Of a stretch of 6,098 nucleotides of DNA, positions 5,768 through 6,098 are shown piece by piece. The position numbers and the translations under genes were made by a program. The stretch spans positions 1 to 6,098 of the forward strand of contig JBFLVN010000225.1 in NCBI GenBank assembly GCA_040758475.1. The letters are read 5' to 3'. Positions within the stretch are counted from its first letter, which is position 1. The number at the start of each line of letters is the position of its first letter. The notes beneath the pieces are model-generated. The model was not told the origin of the DNA and made no database searches. It worked only from the letters and a program-made list of their open reading frames with translations. Source of the DNA: JBFLVN01 sp040758475 (GTDB taxonomy: Bacteria > JAGRBM01).

Positions 5768-6098
5768 GGTTCGCTTGGATTGGAATTCGGGAAAGAACGG
5801 GTGAGGTTCTGGTCCACCGCGAATTGCGAAATTCTTCTAGATAAGGGCAGGATAGTTTGCAAGAATAACATCAAAGATTTGGCAGCATGGATATAAAATT
5901 GTCCTGCCCTTATCTGGTAGCGTTTTGCAAACCATCGCTCCAAAGGGCCCGCATTAGCGTCAATTACCATTTTGCACGAGAGTTGTCTGAATACGTACCG
6001 GAGCTTTAAGGATGTAAATCCTCGCCCTTCCCCGTCGTGAATTTTCTGAGGGGGCAGTTCTTTCCAGTTTGAAATCAGGCGTTGGGGGGAAGTTCGTG
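5768..6098. other. Region after the giant gene: palindromic repeat and an uncertain minus-strand frame
   Basis: These are 331 bases with no confident gene. The first part is visibly AT-richer than the coding region (about 33% GC in 5821-5880). It contains the inverted repeat at 5824-5930. On the minus strand one frame has no stop from the right edge down to TAA at 5758-5760, about 113 codons, overlapping the end of the giant gene by 10 bases. It reads WKELPPQKIHDGEGRG near 6050 and GPLERWFAKRYQIRAG near 5925, which I do not recognise. An ATG exists at 5968-5970 without a good ribosome site. A second minus frame is also open from the edge to a TGA at 5960-5962. Either could be the 3' end of a convergent gene, or both may be chance. 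Confidence 0.5.
5824..5930. repeat. Long imperfect inverted repeat (palindromic element or hairpin)
   Basis: The core arms, 5839-5852 (AGATAAGGGCAGGA) and 5902-5915, are perfectly complementary over 14 bases. Pairing continues outward with few mismatches to TTGCGAAA (5824-5831) against TTTTGCAA (5923-5930), and inward with G:T pairs to 5858/5896. Each arm is therefore about 35 bases around a 37-base AT-rich loop. It lies 57 bases past the stop. No T-run follows the right arm, so a classical intrinsic terminator is unlikely. A REP/MITE-like dispersed repeat, or an mRNA 3'-end stabilising hairpin, fits better. Confidence 0.7.

Noticed and set aside
5768..5896. Read-through extension of the giant protein past TAG
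   Set aside because: The same frame stays open for about 40 codons after TAG, but the last PKD strand is complete before the stop and the extension enters the palindromic repeat. There is no sign of recoding.
5839..5915. Inverted repeat as an intrinsic terminator of the giant gene
   Set aside because: The loop is long (about 37 bases or more) and the right arm is followed by GGTAGCG rather than a T-run. It was kept as a repeat or hairpin instead.
6009..6022. Small hairpin AGGAT-GTAA-ATCCT
   Set aside because: A five-base stem is expected by chance, and no T-run or gene context gives it a role.

Overview
The window is almost entirely one very large plus-strand gene. It is open from the left edge and stops with TAG at 5765-5767, giving about 1,920 residues. 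It looks like the body of a secreted, modular bacterial surface or extracellular protein. The true start, and presumably the signal peptide, lie outside the window. The coding region is GC-rich (one sampled 60-base line is about 67%), codons mostly end in G or C, and the protein has many cysteines (36 in the visible part). No rRNA, tRNA, CRISPR array or transposase is present to place the organism. The domain types (Big_9-like, PKD, proprotein-convertase P domains) suit an environmental, probably Gram-negative bacterium of the kind known largely from metagenomes. That placement is an inference, and no phylum can be named.

Layout: residues 1 to about 700 (5-2104) form a cysteine-containing N-terminal region that I do not recognise. 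Residues 711-915 (2135-2749) are two tandem Ig/cadherin-like (Big_9-type) modules. Residues 916-1920 (2750-5764) are five PKD-like modules in a row. In the second, third and fifth of these, a complete P (Homo B) domain sits between the first PKD strand (N-x-A-P) and the rest of the PKD fold. The result is a nested architecture: PKD1, PKD2[P1], PKD3[P2], PKD4, PKD5[P3]. P1 and P2 come from a DNA duplication with a 765-nt register. In a 179-nt block the two copies differ at 11 positions, all synonymous.

No protease triad is visible, although P domains usually sit behind subtilisin- or kexin-like proteases. The protein ends directly after the last PKD strand with no recognisable sorting signal. 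An adhesive, structural or binding role in the extracellular space is therefore more likely than proteolysis, but this is inferred.

The last 331 bases (5768-6098) are less GC-rich in part. They hold a long, imperfect inverted repeat (5824-5930, with 14-bp perfect core arms) that resembles a palindromic dispersed repeat or MITE-like element more than a classical terminator. A minus-strand reading frame is open across this whole stretch to the right edge and ends at 5758, overlapping the big gene tail to tail. It may be chance or the 3' end of a convergent gene.
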